A stretch of 64,000 nucleotides of DNA from an uncultured Francisella sp. (GCA_943913655.1 CALTZA010000004.1:62001-126000), one strand, 5' to 3'; positions 35,368 to 45,321 are shown, counted from the first letter of the stretch. Notes: generated by a model not told the origin, from the sequence alone. Program-made: numbers and translations.

Positions 35368-36300
35368 AGAAAATCAAAGCCAGTATTGTTAATGCTAATA
35401 GTTATACTGAAACGGAGTTATTGCCTTTGCCGGCTCATCTCCATATGTTGATGTGTTGTATGTGATTAGTCGGCAAGAGAAAAGGCGCTTAGTCAAAGAA
35501 GTATTGCCGCATTTAATTAGTTATCCTGAACTTTGTCTTAGTGATCCAAAACCCAATAAGTTGTTTTCCAGTGATGCGTTTTTTATCACACTTTATAGCG
35601 TTTCGATAAAAAATAATCTAACTTTGATTGACCAAGAGATGAAAGTAATTGACCTTTCTGCTGATTTTTGTATGCAAGATACTATCTTGCTTCATGAAGC
35701 AACTAGCTATGTCAAACAGGCAGAGTACATGGTTTGGCAGAATTAAATCGAGAACAGATTAAGCAAGCTCGTTTAATCGCTCGTCCTGGTTGTTATGCTA
35801 TAGCTGTAGGACTTTATATCCTTATTAGAAAATAGGGTTTGGGCACAAAAAATAATCATTGCTGGTTATAAATCTGGTTTTCAGGTGCAGGAAAAAATGC
35901 TAAAGTTAGCCATCTATTTGCTGAAATTGAAAATTTTCAAGCTTATGCTTTACAAGGCCACTAACATCAGCCAGAAATTGAACAAATAATGTTTGGACTA
36001 GACAATAGCAGACAACATATTTTAATTTTTGTACCCCAGCTTCTACCGATAGCATGAGGTATGTAAGCTATCTTTAGTGTTACTTTAGAAAAAGAAAGAA
36101 TTTATTTACAAGAAGTTATGACAGATTATTATGAATAAGCAGATTTTGGACAGTGCTGTCTCTAGGAATGGTTGCACAAACCAAGCGTGCGTGCACCAAT
36201 CATTGTTTGTTATCTGTTCTCCTACTTGACAATCGTCATTATTTGTTAATCTCTGTCATTGATAATTTAGTAAAGGGGGCAGCAGGTCGGGCAGAATAGA
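35368..36300 (+). pseudogene. argC: argC remnant (N-acetyl-gamma-glutamyl-phosphate reductase)
   Basis: ArgC reduces N-acetylglutamyl-phosphate in arginine synthesis. Decayed pieces follow ArgC order in three frames: KIKASIVNANSYTETELLPL (intact: GATGYTGxEL), YVISRQEKRRLVKEVLPHL, KVIDLSADFCMQDT, then LAELNREQIKQARLIARPGCY, which keeps the catalytic cysteine motif. After that come AGYKSGFSGAGKNAK, QAYALQGH-stop-HQPEIEQ and finally ISVIDNLVKGAAGRAE. Several stops and frameshifts separate them. The longest open piece is 35453-35746. Function is lost. Confidence 0.92.
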
Positions 36301-36399
36301 ATATGTGACTATTTTATTTGACAGTGTGGCTTGCAGGGCATCTCTGTATGGCCCTAAACTATAGAAAAAATAATGAAATAAATAACTAAGGAGATAATT

Positions 36400-36765
36400 A
36401 TGCAAAAAAATCAATCTGATCTTATGTCAAGTGCACAGGAACCTATCTTATTTACTGACAATTGCTGTGCTAAGGTTCAAGAACTGTTGGTAGAAGAAAA
36501 TAATCCTGATTTAAAACTTCGGGTATTTATCCAAGGGGGAGGGTGCTCTGGTTTTCAATATGGTTTTACTTTTGATGAAGTTACTAATGACGATGATATT
36601 GAACTGACACATTCAGGATTAATCTTTTTAATTGATCCAATCAGCTATCAATATTTGATCGGTGCCACTATTGATTATAAAGAAAGTTTGTATGGCTCGC
36701 AGTTTGTAATTACTAATCCTAACGCGATCACAACTTGTGGCTGCGGCTCATCTTTTGCAATATAG
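36400..36765 (+). CDS. erpA: A-type iron-sulfur cluster insertion protein
   Basis: A-type carriers pass Fe-S clusters to apoproteins; ErpA serves IspG/IspH and respiratory enzymes in E. coli. The 121-residue product has the three conserved cysteines in GGGCSGFQYGF (Cys 49) and TCGCGSSF (near 113 and 115). DPISYQYLIGATIDYKE and FVITNPNAITTCGCG fit ErpA better than IscA, which is encoded separately at 59176-59502. A strong AAGGAG lies before the ATG. It is intact between two pseudogenes, which shows selection for it. Confidence 0.9.
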   Translation: MQKNQSDLMSSAQEPILFTDNCCAKVQELLVEENNPDLKLRVFIQGGGCSGFQYGFTFDEVTNDDDIELTHSGLIFLIDPISYQYLIGATIDYKESLYGSQFVITNPNAITTCGCGSSFAI

Positions 36766-36978
36766 AATTAATTAGTTGACTAAGTGTGCGATAGGCCATG
36801 ATCTTATTTTATAAAATTACGATTTAGGAAAGTTAGTGAATTATGTAAGAACTTGCTTCACTCTAAAGTACGATATCTGTATTGCATATAGGAAGTAGTT
36901 GACGAGTGTTTTATGAATAACGGATAGTGTAGTCCAGAGAAGGCTGTATTAAGAATTTCTTAATGGAATAATTAATTC

Positions 36979-38398
36979 ATGATGAAAGAAACCACCTTTA
37001 ACACATTAAAAAAAGCACAGGGGTATAGCTAAATTATTGGCTGATTTCGATACACCACTTTCGCTTTATCTGAAGCTAGCTAACGCTCCCTTAAACTATT
37101 TACTTGAATCTGCAGTGCATGAAAAGCAATTTGGACGTTATTCATTTATTGGCCTCCCTATGATAGCTATCTCACCGTCCGAGGTGGAGTTATTGAGATA
37201 TAATGAAAAGTATCGTTGCATTCAACAACATCATGGTAACGTTCTAGACTTTATTGATTTTTTTTCGAAAGTTTTAAAATTCCAGAAATTTCGGGATTTG
37301 AATGTTTTAGTGGCGGATTGGTTGGATACTTATACTTGGGATATGAAACGATTCGTTATATTGAAGAACGTTTAGCGCCTAATATTCAAGCTATTTGGTT
37401 TAGATATTCCTGATATTTTCCCGCTAGTTTCTAAGGAAGTTGTGATTATTAATAATTTTGCTGGCAAGCTCTTTGGTAATTTATGCAAAAAGTGATGATG
37501 AGTATGCTCCTGCAAGAGCTAAAGATAGATTGAATAAAATACGTCAGCAGTTATATCAGCGGCTTAATATCCCTTTATCGCTTGGTTTAGTTAGTGGATG
37601 TAAATATGAAGTTTCAGAAAAGGTATTTAAAGAGGGAGTCAAATGTATTGTCGATTACATCCATGCCGATAACTGTATGTAGGTGGTTTTTCCAGATTTT
37701 TTATGGTTACAAAACTGATCCAATCAGTCTTTATCGTGCACTACGCACCATAAATTCTTCTCCTTTTCTCATCTTTTATCATTTTGGAGATTCTATGGTA
37801 GTGGGATCTTCTCCAGAGATACTACTTAGAAAAGTAAAAGAGCGCTTAATTGTTTGTCTCCCTTAGCAGGGACTAGAAAGCGAGACGCCAATGCACAGGA
37901 AAATTTTCTGGTATGCCCAAGAGCTATTGTTTAAAGAACACGCCAAACATACTATGCTAATTGATTTAAGAAGAAATGATTTGGGGCGCGTAAGTGAGCC
38001 TGGTATTGTACAAATAACGCGCAAAATGGCAATAGAACGCTATTTCGCATGTCATGCATATTTTTTCAGAGGTAGAAAGTAAAATACGCCTGCTACGATT
38101 TTCCCTGCCGGTACTCTTTCTGGCGCTACTAAGTACGAGCTATGGAAATTTTGTAAGAATTAGAACCATCACGAAGAGGAGTGTATGGAAGTGCCTTAGG
38201 CTATCTTAGTTTAGGATTGGGCAATTGGCATTCGCACCGCGGTTATTAAAGATCAAAAAGCAGTAATTCAGGTGGGAGCAGGGATATTTGCTGATTTCCA
38301 TCCAAAAACTGAATTAGAAGAAACCACCAATAAAGCCATGGCATTAATTAAAGCACTGAAGTTAGTGGAGCATGGGCTAGATGGCGAGATTGATTAGA
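36979..38398 (+). pseudogene. trpE: trpE remnant (anthranilate synthase component I)
   Basis: TrpE starts tryptophan synthesis from chorismate. Broken pieces run in TrpE order. LADFDTPLSLYLKLANAP and LLESAVHEKQFGRYSFIGLP come first, then a decayed GGYLGYETIRYIEERL. Next are YAKSDDEYAPARAKDRLNKI and DPISLYRALRTINSSPFL with VVGSSPEILLRK. After these come LAGTRKRDAN, KHTMLIDLRRNDLGRVSEPG, FPAGTLSGATKYE and GIRTAVIKDQKAVIQVGAGI. At least seven stops or frameshifts divide them. It begins at ATG 36979 with FNTLKKAQGYS and ends at TAG 38398. No trpG or trpD follows. Confidence 0.93.
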
Positions 38399-38735
38399 AT
38401 AGTATCATTACTCTATGTTTTTGGTTAGCTATAGTTATTGTGGTGCATCTAAAAAAATTTCTATATTTATGACAAGTTACGCGCTTTTTTAAAAAGCTAG
38501 TTTTATCTTAAACTGTGCGATAGAGCTATGGAAAAACTTTGCTAAGAAAATAATACTTTTTCGCTTAAGAGGTAGGGTACTTAACAACATGTATCAATTG
38601 AAGGCATCGCTGGTTATATTTCACTTAAAAACTTGTTTTATATCCTGAAAGTAACTGGTAAATCGAGCAAAGATGTAAGACTGTTTAAGTGAAAAGCCTA
38701 CGTATATTGACATCCTTAGACTATAATAGATCTCT
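38399..38735. other. Non-coding interval between trpE remnant and msbA
   Basis: No gene remnant is recognised, not even trpG. A -10-like TATAAT lies at 38722-38727 only nine bases before the msbA ATG, and a TTGACA at 38707-38712 is too close to pair with it. A poly-T/poly-A inverted repeat (GCTTTTTTAAAAAGC) lies near 38490-38505. Confidence 0.45.
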
Positions 38736-40493
38736 ATGTTGTATTCATCTGTATCCACGAGTAATCCAGTAACTAATTTTGCGCTGTACCGCCGTCTGTG
38801 GCGGTACCTGGCGCCCTATTGGAAAGGTTTCTTTGTTGCTGTGGTTGCCATGGTGATTGCTTCTTTAACCACCCCGCTGTTTGCTTTATTGACTAAGCCT
38901 TTGGTTGACAAAGGATTTGTCGAACATAATCATTACTACACCACTTATATTCCTTTAGCAATTATTGGACTTTTTCTGTTGCGTGGTGTAGCGACCTATA
39001 TTAATGATTACTTAGTGACTTATCTTTCCAGCGATTTGGTTCATCAGATTCGTTTGGAGATGTATCAAAAGATCATGCAGTTGCCCGTATCTTTTTTCAA
39101 AAATATCCCTTCTGGTAGACTGGTATCTAAAGTGATTAATGATGCCAATCAAATTACCGATGCAGGTTTTAATGTGATCACTGTATTGGCTAAAGATGGG
39201 GTGATGGTGGTGGGACTAATTACGGTGCTGTTTTATTTGGACTGGCAACTAACATTGATTACCATTGCTACTTTATTAGCAGTAAGCTTGTTAATTCACT
39301 TGGTAAGTTCTCGCTTGCGTCATTTAACTCTTCTTAATCAAGGATATATGGGCAATATGACCCAACTTTTGCAAGAGAGTATTAATGGGGTGAAGGAGAT
39401 TAAAATTTATCAAAGTTATCGCTTAAACCTACGCTTGTTTTCAATGATTAGTCATGCAGTCAAATATAACTTAGTCAAACAACGTTCTGCCAACTCTTTA
39501 AGTAGTGGTATTACACAATGGTTGATTGCCATTGCTTTAGCCGCCATTATTTATTTTGCTGGTTTGCGCGCACAAGAAGGATTTACTCCTGGTGCATTTA
39601 TGTCTTTTATTACCTCAATGATTGCTATGTTCGATCCTATGAAACGTATGACTGATGTGATGCAGTCTTTGCAGAGAGGGATGGCGGGAACACAAAGTGT
39701 TTTTGCTTTTCTTGATGAAGTAATTGAAAATGATCAAGGACAAGCTGTGTTAAATGGTTTAAGAGAAGGGGTGGTATTTGATCAAGTTTATTTTCGCTAT
39801 GCTGGTGCCAAGCAAGATAGTTTGAAAAATATTAATTTAACAATAGAAAAGGGCAAAATAGTGGCTTTGGTTGGTGCTTCAGGTTCAGGTAAAAGCACTT
39901 TAGCTGCTTTGATTCCTCGTTTTTATGAACCAACCAGCGGACGCGTGTTGATCGATGGTGAAGATAACCGTCATTTCACTCTTTTAAGTCTGCGTCAACA
40001 ATTGGCTGTTGTCAATCAAGATATTGTGTTGTTTGACGGTACAGTAGCAGAAAATGTAGCTTATGGCATTGAACGTCCAGATATAAGATCCATTGAGCAA
40101 TCCTTAAAATCAGCCTACGCCTGGACATTTGTCAATGAGCTGCCAGAAGGCATTAATACTAAGATAGGGGAAAATGGGTCTCGTTTATCCGGCGGGCAGA
40201 GACAGCGATTAATGATTGCTCGTGCATTATTAAAAAATGCCCCGCTATTAATTTTAGATGAAGCGACAAGTGCCTTAGATCTTGCTTCGGAAAAACAAGT
40301 TAGACTGGCTCTTAACACTTTAATGCGAAGTCGCACCAGTTTAGTAATTGCGCACCGACTATCTACAATTGAAGCAGCTGATTTGATTGTGGTGATGCAT
40401 GCAGGAGTAATTGTGGAGCAAGGAAAACATCAGCAATTACTTGCGCAAAATGGATATTATAAAGCTCTTTATCAAATGCAGTTTCGTGACTAA
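38736..40493 (+). CDS. msbA: Lipid A export ATP-binding/permease MsbA
   Basis: MsbA flips lipid A-core across the inner membrane. It is a half-transporter with six membrane helices (about residues 1-320) fused to an ATPase domain. Walker A GASGSGKST, signature LSGGQRQRLMIARAL, Walker B LLILDEATSALD and the H-loop IAHRLSTIE are complete. The membrane part has PVSFFKNIPSGRLVSKVINDANQ, typical of MsbA. Length 585 matches E. coli (582). The E. coli partner lpxK does not follow; fpr does, after 34 bases. Confidence 0.95.
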   Translation: MLYSSVSTSNPVTNFALYRRLWRYLAPYWKGFFVAVVAMVIASLTTPLFALLTKPLVDKGFVEHNHYYTTYIPLAIIGLFLLRGVATYINDYLVTYLSSDLVHQIRLEMYQKIMQLPVSFFKNIPSGRLVSKVINDANQITDAGFNVITVLAKDGVMVVGLITVLFYLDWQLTLITIATLLAVSLLIHLVSSRLRHLTLLNQGYMGNMTQLLQESINGVKEIKIYQSYRLNLRLFSMISHAVKYNLVKQRSANSLSSGITQWLIAIALAAIIYFAGLRAQEGFTPGAFMSFITSMIAMFDPMKRMTDVMQSLQRGMAGTQSVFAFLDEVIENDQGQAVLNGLREGVVFDQVYFRYAGAKQDSLKNINLTIEKGKIVALVGASGSGKSTLAALIPRFYEPTSGRVLIDGEDNRHFTLLSLRQQLAVVNQDIVLFDGTVAENVAYGIERPDIRSIEQSLKSAYAWTFVNELPEGINTKIGENGSRLSGGQRQRLMIARALLKNAPLLILDEATSALDLASEKQVRLALNTLMRSRTSLVIAHRLSTIEAADLIVVMHAGVIVEQGKHQQLLAQNGYYKALYQMQFRD

Positions 40494-40527
40494 TAAATAC
40501 AATTTCCATGGGGGAAAGTAATATTAT

Positions 40528-41307
40528 ATGTCGGCTTATTATGTGGAAAAAATACTAAGTGTGCATCATTGGAATAGTAATTATTTTAGTTTCACTTGTA
40601 CGCGCAACGAGAGTTTGCGCTTTGACAATGGGCAATTTTTGCTGGTAGGGCTGCAGATTCCAGAAGCGTCTCATCCGCTTGTACGTGCTTATAGTATTGC
40701 AAGTGCTAATTGGGAAGAGCAATTAACATTTTTTAGTATTAAAATTGCTGATGGTGCTTTAACAAGTCTTTTACAACATATTAAAGTGGGTGATGAAGTG
40801 TTAATCAGTAAGAAACCCACAGGTACCTTAGTACTTAGCGACCTATTGCCGGGTAAGTATTTATATTTATTAGCTACTGGTACTGGTTTGGCTCCTTTTC
40901 TTTCTCTAACTAAAGATCCAGAAATATATGAGAGGTTTGAAAAAATTATTTTGATTCATGGGGTAAGGAAAATTGAAGATCTGGCCTATCGTGATTATTT
41001 TGAGAAGGAATTAGCGCAGCATGAATATTTAGGTAATATGGTCACTAAACAGTTAATTTACTACCCCATGGTGTCTAGAGAGCCATTTATCCATGAAGGA
41101 CGAATCACCAAGCAAATTATTAGTGAGCAATTGTTTAAAGACATTGGCTTAGCTCCTTTTGATCGCGAACGTGATCGTGTCATGATCTGTGGAGGACCTT
41201 CCATGCTAAAAGATTTAGTGAACATCCTGAAAGAAAGAGGATTGATTATTTCTCCTAAAAGAGGGGTACCAGGTGATTTTCTTATCGAACGGGCTTTTGT
41301 AGAATAA
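40528..41307 (+). CDS. fpr: Ferredoxin/flavodoxin-NADP+ reductase
   Basis: This FAD enzyme moves electrons between NADPH and ferredoxin or flavodoxin. FAD motif RAYSIASANWEEQLTFFSIK, NADP motif GTGLAPFLSLTKDP, and ICGGPSMLKDLVNILKERG near the C-terminus fit the subclass I FNR (E. coli Fpr 248 residues, here 259). The C-terminal GVPGDFLIERAFVE matches the 'GxxGxYxVExAFV' tail. GGGGGAAAG lies before the ATG. It could supply electrons for Fe-S assembly, since the isc operon here lacks its usual ferredoxin gene. Confidence 0.92.
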   Translation: MSAYYVEKILSVHHWNSNYFSFTCTRNESLRFDNGQFLLVGLQIPEASHPLVRAYSIASANWEEQLTFFSIKIADGALTSLLQHIKVGDEVLISKKPTGTLVLSDLLPGKYLYLLATGTGLAPFLSLTKDPEIYERFEKIILIHGVRKIEDLAYRDYFEKELAQHEYLGNMVTKQLIYYPMVSREPFIHEGRITKQIISEQLFKDIGLAPFDRERDRVMICGGPSMLKDLVNILKERGLIISPKRGVPGDFLIERAFVE

Positions 41308-41366
41308 AATAATTCATAAGAAAAAAGTAGTACTTTCAGAAAATAAGCTATTAGAGAGGATATATT

Positions 41367-42563
41367 ATGTTTGAAGAAGTTAAATTTTTTAAGGGAGATC
41401 CAATTTTATCTATGATCCCTGTTTATGAAAAGGATCCACGTAGTAATAAGGCCAATTTAGGAATTGGTATTTATTATGATGATGACGGGAAATTACCTTT
41501 ATTAGATTCAATTCGCCAGGCAGAAGAGCTGCTCATTAGTCAGCATATTCCTAAGTCCTATTTGCCTATGGAAGGACTACTTGAATTAAGAAAAGCTTCT
41601 CAGTTTTTATTGTTTGGAGAAGATAATCCCTTAATTAAGGAGGGTCGCATCCAAACCGTTCAAACAGTGGCGGGTTCTGGAGCACTTCGCATAGCGGCTG
41701 ATTTTCTGCGCGAATATTTCCCGCAAAGTCAAGTACATGTGAGTGATCCAACTTGGAGTAATCATATTTCCATTTTTCAAGCAGCCGGTTTTGTCGTTAA
41801 AAAATATCCTTACTATGATTATCACCATGGTGATCTAGCCTTTGAGCCACTTATTGACTATATTAATAAACTAAAACGCCATAGTATTATCTTGATGCAA
41901 CCCTGCTGCCATAATCCGACAGGGGTAAATCTGAATCATGAACAGTGGGATCAGCTCTTATCGTTATTAAAGGAAAAACAGCTTATTTTAATTTTTGATA
42001 GTGCTTATCAAGGATTGGGCGAAGGTCTTGCAGAAGATGCTTATGCTATTAGGCGGGCTGCTTATATGGGGCTTAATTTTTTATTATGTAATTCCTATTC
42101 TAAAAATATGTCACTGTATGGTGAGCGGGTCGGAGTATTATCTGTGGTTGCCGAGAATCAAGAAATAGCAAGCAATGTATTTAGCCAGTTTCAATTAGCG
42201 GTACGTCGTTTGTATTCTAGTCCTCCCCGTCATGGCGGGCACTTAGCTTCAATTGTGCTTAACACTCCACAGCTGTATCGACAATGGGTTGAAGAAGTAG
42301 ACACAATGCGTGCACGCATCAGCAACATGCGTCGCTCTTTACAGAAACGATTAAGTGACAACCTTCCTGAACAAAATTTTAGTTATTTAACTAAGCAACA
42401 AGGAATGTTTAGCTTTACTGGTTTAACTCCTGAGCAGGTAGAGTTTTTACGTAAAGAGTGCGCTGTCTATTTGGTAGCAAATGGCCGTATCTGTATCTCT
42501 GCTTTGAATCAGTACAATATTGACTATGTTGCAGAATCTTTTGTAAAAGTGTTACAAAAGTAG
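41367..42563 (+). CDS. tyrB: Aromatic/aspartate aminotransferase (class I PLP)
   Basis: A fold-type I aminotransferase that interconverts aspartate or aromatic amino acids and their keto acids. It starts with the AspC/TyrB-type opening (DPILSMIPVYEKDPRSNKANLGIGIYYDD), has QPCCHNPTGVNL and IFDSAYQGLGEGL, and the PLP lysine in NSYSKNMSLYGERVG. The C-terminal arginine block FSFTGLTPEQV and NGRICISALN are present. Length 398. GAGAGGAT precedes the ATG. Whether it prefers aspartate (AspC) or aromatic substrates (TyrB) cannot be settled from sequence alone. Confidence 0.85.
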   Translation: MFEEVKFFKGDPILSMIPVYEKDPRSNKANLGIGIYYDDDGKLPLLDSIRQAEELLISQHIPKSYLPMEGLLELRKASQFLLFGEDNPLIKEGRIQTVQTVAGSGALRIAADFLREYFPQSQVHVSDPTWSNHISIFQAAGFVVKKYPYYDYHHGDLAFEPLIDYINKLKRHSIILMQPCCHNPTGVNLNHEQWDQLLSLLKEKQLILIFDSAYQGLGEGLAEDAYAIRRAAYMGLNFLLCNSYSKNMSLYGERVGVLSVVAENQEIASNVFSQFQLAVRRLYSSPPRHGGHLASIVLNTPQLYRQWVEEVDTMRARISNMRRSLQKRLSDNLPEQNFSYLTKQQGMFSFTGLTPEQVEFLRKECAVYLVANGRICISALNQYNIDYVAESFVKVLQK

Positions 42564-42666
42564 TAGAGGCCTTTATTTATGAAGAACTACCTTTCTTGAT
42601 TCGTATGAGACATGAGGATCGACTGAGTTCACTCTCATTTTCTTTTGTTGCACTAGTTATATTTAT

Positions 42667-43440
42667 TTAACGATCTGTTTTTTGCTGATCGCTACATTCT
42701 TTCAAGAATATTTGCGCTTTAAGTTGCTCTAGATCGTCACCATAACGTAAATCTCTTTGAGCCTTTCGATAAGCTGAGCGTTTTTGTTGCGAAACAATTT
42801 TTTCATTTTGCAATAATTCACTTTCAATAGAAACCCGCCTTGATTTGCGCTTGGCAGCTAATTTTTTGGCTTTTAATAGTAACTGTATTGCAGATGATTG
42901 CGTGGCTTTTTGTTGTTGCTGTTCTTTTTTCTGTTCTTCTAAGCGTTTAAGGCGAGCATTTCTGTTTTTGTAACGGATCAAAGCATGTTCTGAAGCTTGT
43001 TCTCTTGGAGTATTGGCATGACTTAAGAAACGAGCCAAAGGCAAATAATCATGAGTCTCTGTTTCTAAATGCATGCAATCTACAGGACAGACAGGTAGAC
43101 ATAATTGACATCCTGTGCATTCTTTACGAATTACTGTATGCATTTTTTTTCTGCTACCAACAATGGCATCAACTGGACAGACTCGAATACAGGCGGTGCA
43201 ACCAATACACATTTCTTCATCAATATAAATCGTATGTAAAGGACGAATCTCGACAGACGCTGGTGGAAGTTGTAAAAGATGTGCAAGATCTCGCATTACT
43301 TCAGTTCCACCTGGTCGGCAAAGATTAATGGATTTTTCCTTACCTTGTGCTAATGCTTGTGCATAAGATAAGCAACCTCTATATCCACAAGCCTCGCACT
43401 GGATTTGTGGTAAGAGACGATTGATCTCTTTGGCATTCAT
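42667..43440 (-). CDS. RnfB-like 2[4Fe-4S] ferredoxin, soluble
   Basis: The N-terminus has the RnfB Fe-S domain QCEACGYRGCLSYAQAL with a later CRPGG. Two bacterial ferredoxin motifs follow, CIGCTACIRVCPVDAI and CTGCQLCLPVCPVDC. After residue 150 comes a long K/Q/E/R-rich coiled tail with no known domain. True RnfB has an N-terminal membrane helix; this lacks it and starts at the Fe-S domain. No other rnf gene is nearby. It probably works as a stand-alone electron carrier, perhaps for endonuclease III or Fe-S reactions, but this is inference. It follows gltS by ten bases. Confidence 0.82.
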   Translation of the reverse strand: MNAKEINRLLPQIQCEACGYRGCLSYAQALAQGKEKSINLCRPGGTEVMRDLAHLLQLPPASVEIRPLHTIYIDEEMCIGCTACIRVCPVDAIVGSRKKMHTVIRKECTGCQLCLPVCPVDCMHLETETHDYLPLARFLSHANTPREQASEHALIRYKNRNARLKRLEEQKKEQQQQKATQSSAIQLLLKAKKLAAKRKSRRVSIESELLQNEKIVSQQKRSAYRKAQRDLRYGDDLEQLKAQIFLKECSDQQKTDR

Positions 43441-43450
43441 AAATAACAGC

Positions 43451-44674
43451 TTAAGTTAAAATAGATTGGAAAAAGGTTAATACCAAAGAATTCATGATAT
43501 CAATAAAGAAGGCCCCTACCATAGGTACCAGTAAAAACGCTTTTGGTGATGGTCCATACATGTCAGTGAGTGACTGCATATTGGCAATGGCTGTGGGAGT
43601 TGCTCCTAAACCAAAACCACATTGGCCCGCACATAAAACCACGGCATCGTAATCTTTACCCATTACGCGAAAGGTGATGAAATAAACATATAGCACAACA
43701 ACTAAGGTTTGGATGAATAGCACCAGACTTGCCATTAAGCCCAAACTGGATAGCTGCCATAATTTCAGTGAAACAAGTGCCATGGCTAAAAATAGATTAA
43801 GTGTCACATTACCGAATAGATCAACATTTCGATCAAAGATTTCATAGTTAAATCCATAAGTGAGCGTATTACGCAATACAATTCCGGTGAGAAGAGCCCA
43901 TACAAAATTGGGAATACGTAGATATGCGTTAAAAGATTGGGTGATGAAATAAGAAACACTGAGGCACAAGGCAAACATGGCTAACACTTCTAGCATGGAA
44001 TCCGTAGTGATGAGTCTATCTTTTGCACTATTTTCAAAAAGGATAAAATCTTGCTTTTTTCGTTTTTCAATTTCTGCTGCGCAAGGTAGGATAACTTTGC
44101 GCATCAGTAAATGTGCCACTGGCCCACCTAATAACCCTCCTGCTACCAAGCCATAAGTAGCAGCTGCAATACTTAAATTATAAGCGCCAGGTAGATGATA
44201 TTGTTTTTCGAACCAGGCGCCCCAACTACCCGCTGTGCCGTGCCCTCCGGCTAGAGGAATGGAACCTAAAATCAAACCGTGTAATGGTTTTAATGGCTCA
44301 AGAAAATAACTAGAGACGATTCCTACGATGTCCTGTACTAGCAAAAAAAAGAATAAACAAATAATAAATATCACTAAAGGCTTGCCACCTTTTTTTAGGC
44401 TACGCAAGTCAGCACTTAAGCCGATAGAAGCAAAAAAAGATAACATGCAAAAATTTTTCAATGCTTCGTTGAACTGAAAGTGAATGTGGTAGGCGTAGTA
44501 TAAAATCAAAAGTACCATAGACATCAATAAGCCACCAGTAACCGGTTCAGGTATGCTATATTTTTGTAAAAAAGCAATACGTCTGGTCAATAAGTGACCC
44601 AACCATATTACTACTACGGCAATAATGAGAGTGTAGTAAGGATTAACAATAAAAGGGACAAGAGTTTGTTGCAT
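43451..44674 (-). CDS. gltS: Sodium/glutamate symporter
   Basis: GltS imports glutamate with Na+ across the inner membrane. About eleven hydrophobic segments and two inverted re-entrant loops are seen, with the motifs IPLAGGHGTAGSWGAWFE and CGFGLGATPTAIANMQ that form the binding site. I chose ATG 44674 (MQQTLVPF); its first base is the last base of the hisH stop (TAATG). A TTG at 44692 would lie inside hisH. The product is 407 residues (E. coli 401). Its placement directly behind hisH is unusual and suggests that the rest of the his operon was deleted. Confidence 0.93.
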   Translation of the reverse strand: MQQTLVPFIVNPYYTLIIAVVVIWLGHLLTRRIAFLQKYSIPEPVTGGLLMSMVLLILYYAYHIHFQFNEALKNFCMLSFFASIGLSADLRSLKKGGKPLVIFIICLFFFLLVQDIVGIVSSYFLEPLKPLHGLILGSIPLAGGHGTAGSWGAWFEKQYHLPGAYNLSIAAATYGLVAGGLLGGPVAHLLMRKVILPCAAEIEKRKKQDFILFENSAKDRLITTDSMLEVLAMFALCLSVSYFITQSFNAYLRIPNFVWALLTGIVLRNTLTYGFNYEIFDRNVDLFGNVTLNLFLAMALVSLKLWQLSSLGLMASLVLFIQTLVVVLYVYFITFRVMGKDYDAVVLCAGQCGFGLGATPTAIANMQSLTDMYGPSPKAFLLVPMVGAFFIDIMNSLVLTFFQSILT

Positions 44675-45300
44675 TAGGTTGTTCCATCCCAAAGAATAAA
44701 ATTTTTCAAAAACTGTAAACCAGCGCGGCGACTTTTCTCTGGATGAAATTGAGTAGCAATCACATTATTACGATTAATGAATGTGGTAAAAGGAAAAGCA
44801 TAAACACTTTCACCCAAAGTAATCTCTTCTTCTGGCGCCAAATAATAGCTATGAGCGAAATAGAAATAACTATTTTGTGCAATGCCTTGTAAAAGAAGAT
44901 GAGCTTTTTTCTGCTTTAATGTATTCCATCCTATATATGGAATTTTTATTTTTTTATCGTCAATTTGTTTGGCTAGTGCTTTTACTATTCCATGATAAAG
45001 CTCTAAATCAGTACAGTTTTCTTGATCGTTTTTTTCAAAAAATAACTGAGCACCCACACAGATGCCTAGGAAAGTTCTTTTTAAAAATACTTCTTGCAGA
45101 ACTTTTTGTAGCCCATTGTTATTTAAGGATTTTATGCAGTGAAGAAAGGAACCCTGCTCAGTATCTGCCTGTCTTATTTCTTGAACACTGCGTACAAACT
45201 TAGCATTGACCGTTGGGTGCAATGAAGAAGCAGGAAAATAAAATGCCTTGAATAAGGAACGTAAATTGCCCATACCGCAATCAATAATGGCAATATTCAT
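44674..45300 (-). CDS. hisH: Imidazole glycerol-phosphate synthase glutaminase subunit, damaged
   Basis: HisH releases ammonia from glutamine for HisF in histidine synthesis. The triad parts are present: Cys 81 in LGICVGAQLFFE, and the His and Glu in TQFHPEKS; IAIIDCGMGNLRS opens it and YFYFAHSYYL is kept. The conserved LPGVGAF strand, whose PGVG forms the oxyanion hole, is missing: ADTEQGSFLHC stands where intact proteins read AD-x-LxLPGVGxF. So about four to five residues are deleted. Glutaminase activity is doubtful. hisB upstream is broken, and no hisA or hisF follows. It may be a decaying gene held open for the gltS coupling. Confidence 0.82.
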   Translation of the reverse strand: MNIAIIDCGMGNLRSLFKAFYFPASSLHPTVNAKFVRSVQEIRQADTEQGSFLHCIKSLNNNGLQKVLQEVFLKRTFLGICVGAQLFFEKNDQENCTDLELYHGIVKALAKQIDDKKIKIPYIGWNTLKQKKAHLLLQGIAQNSYFYFAHSYYLAPEEEITLGESVYAFPFTTFINRNNVIATQFHPEKSRRAGLQFLKNFILWDGTT

Positions 45301-45321
45301 ATGACTTTAAAATTCCTTATG

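Noticed and set aside
38707..38727. TTGACA and TATAAT before msbA as a promoter
   Set aside because: The spacer is only nine bases, and the -10 lies nine bases from the ATG.
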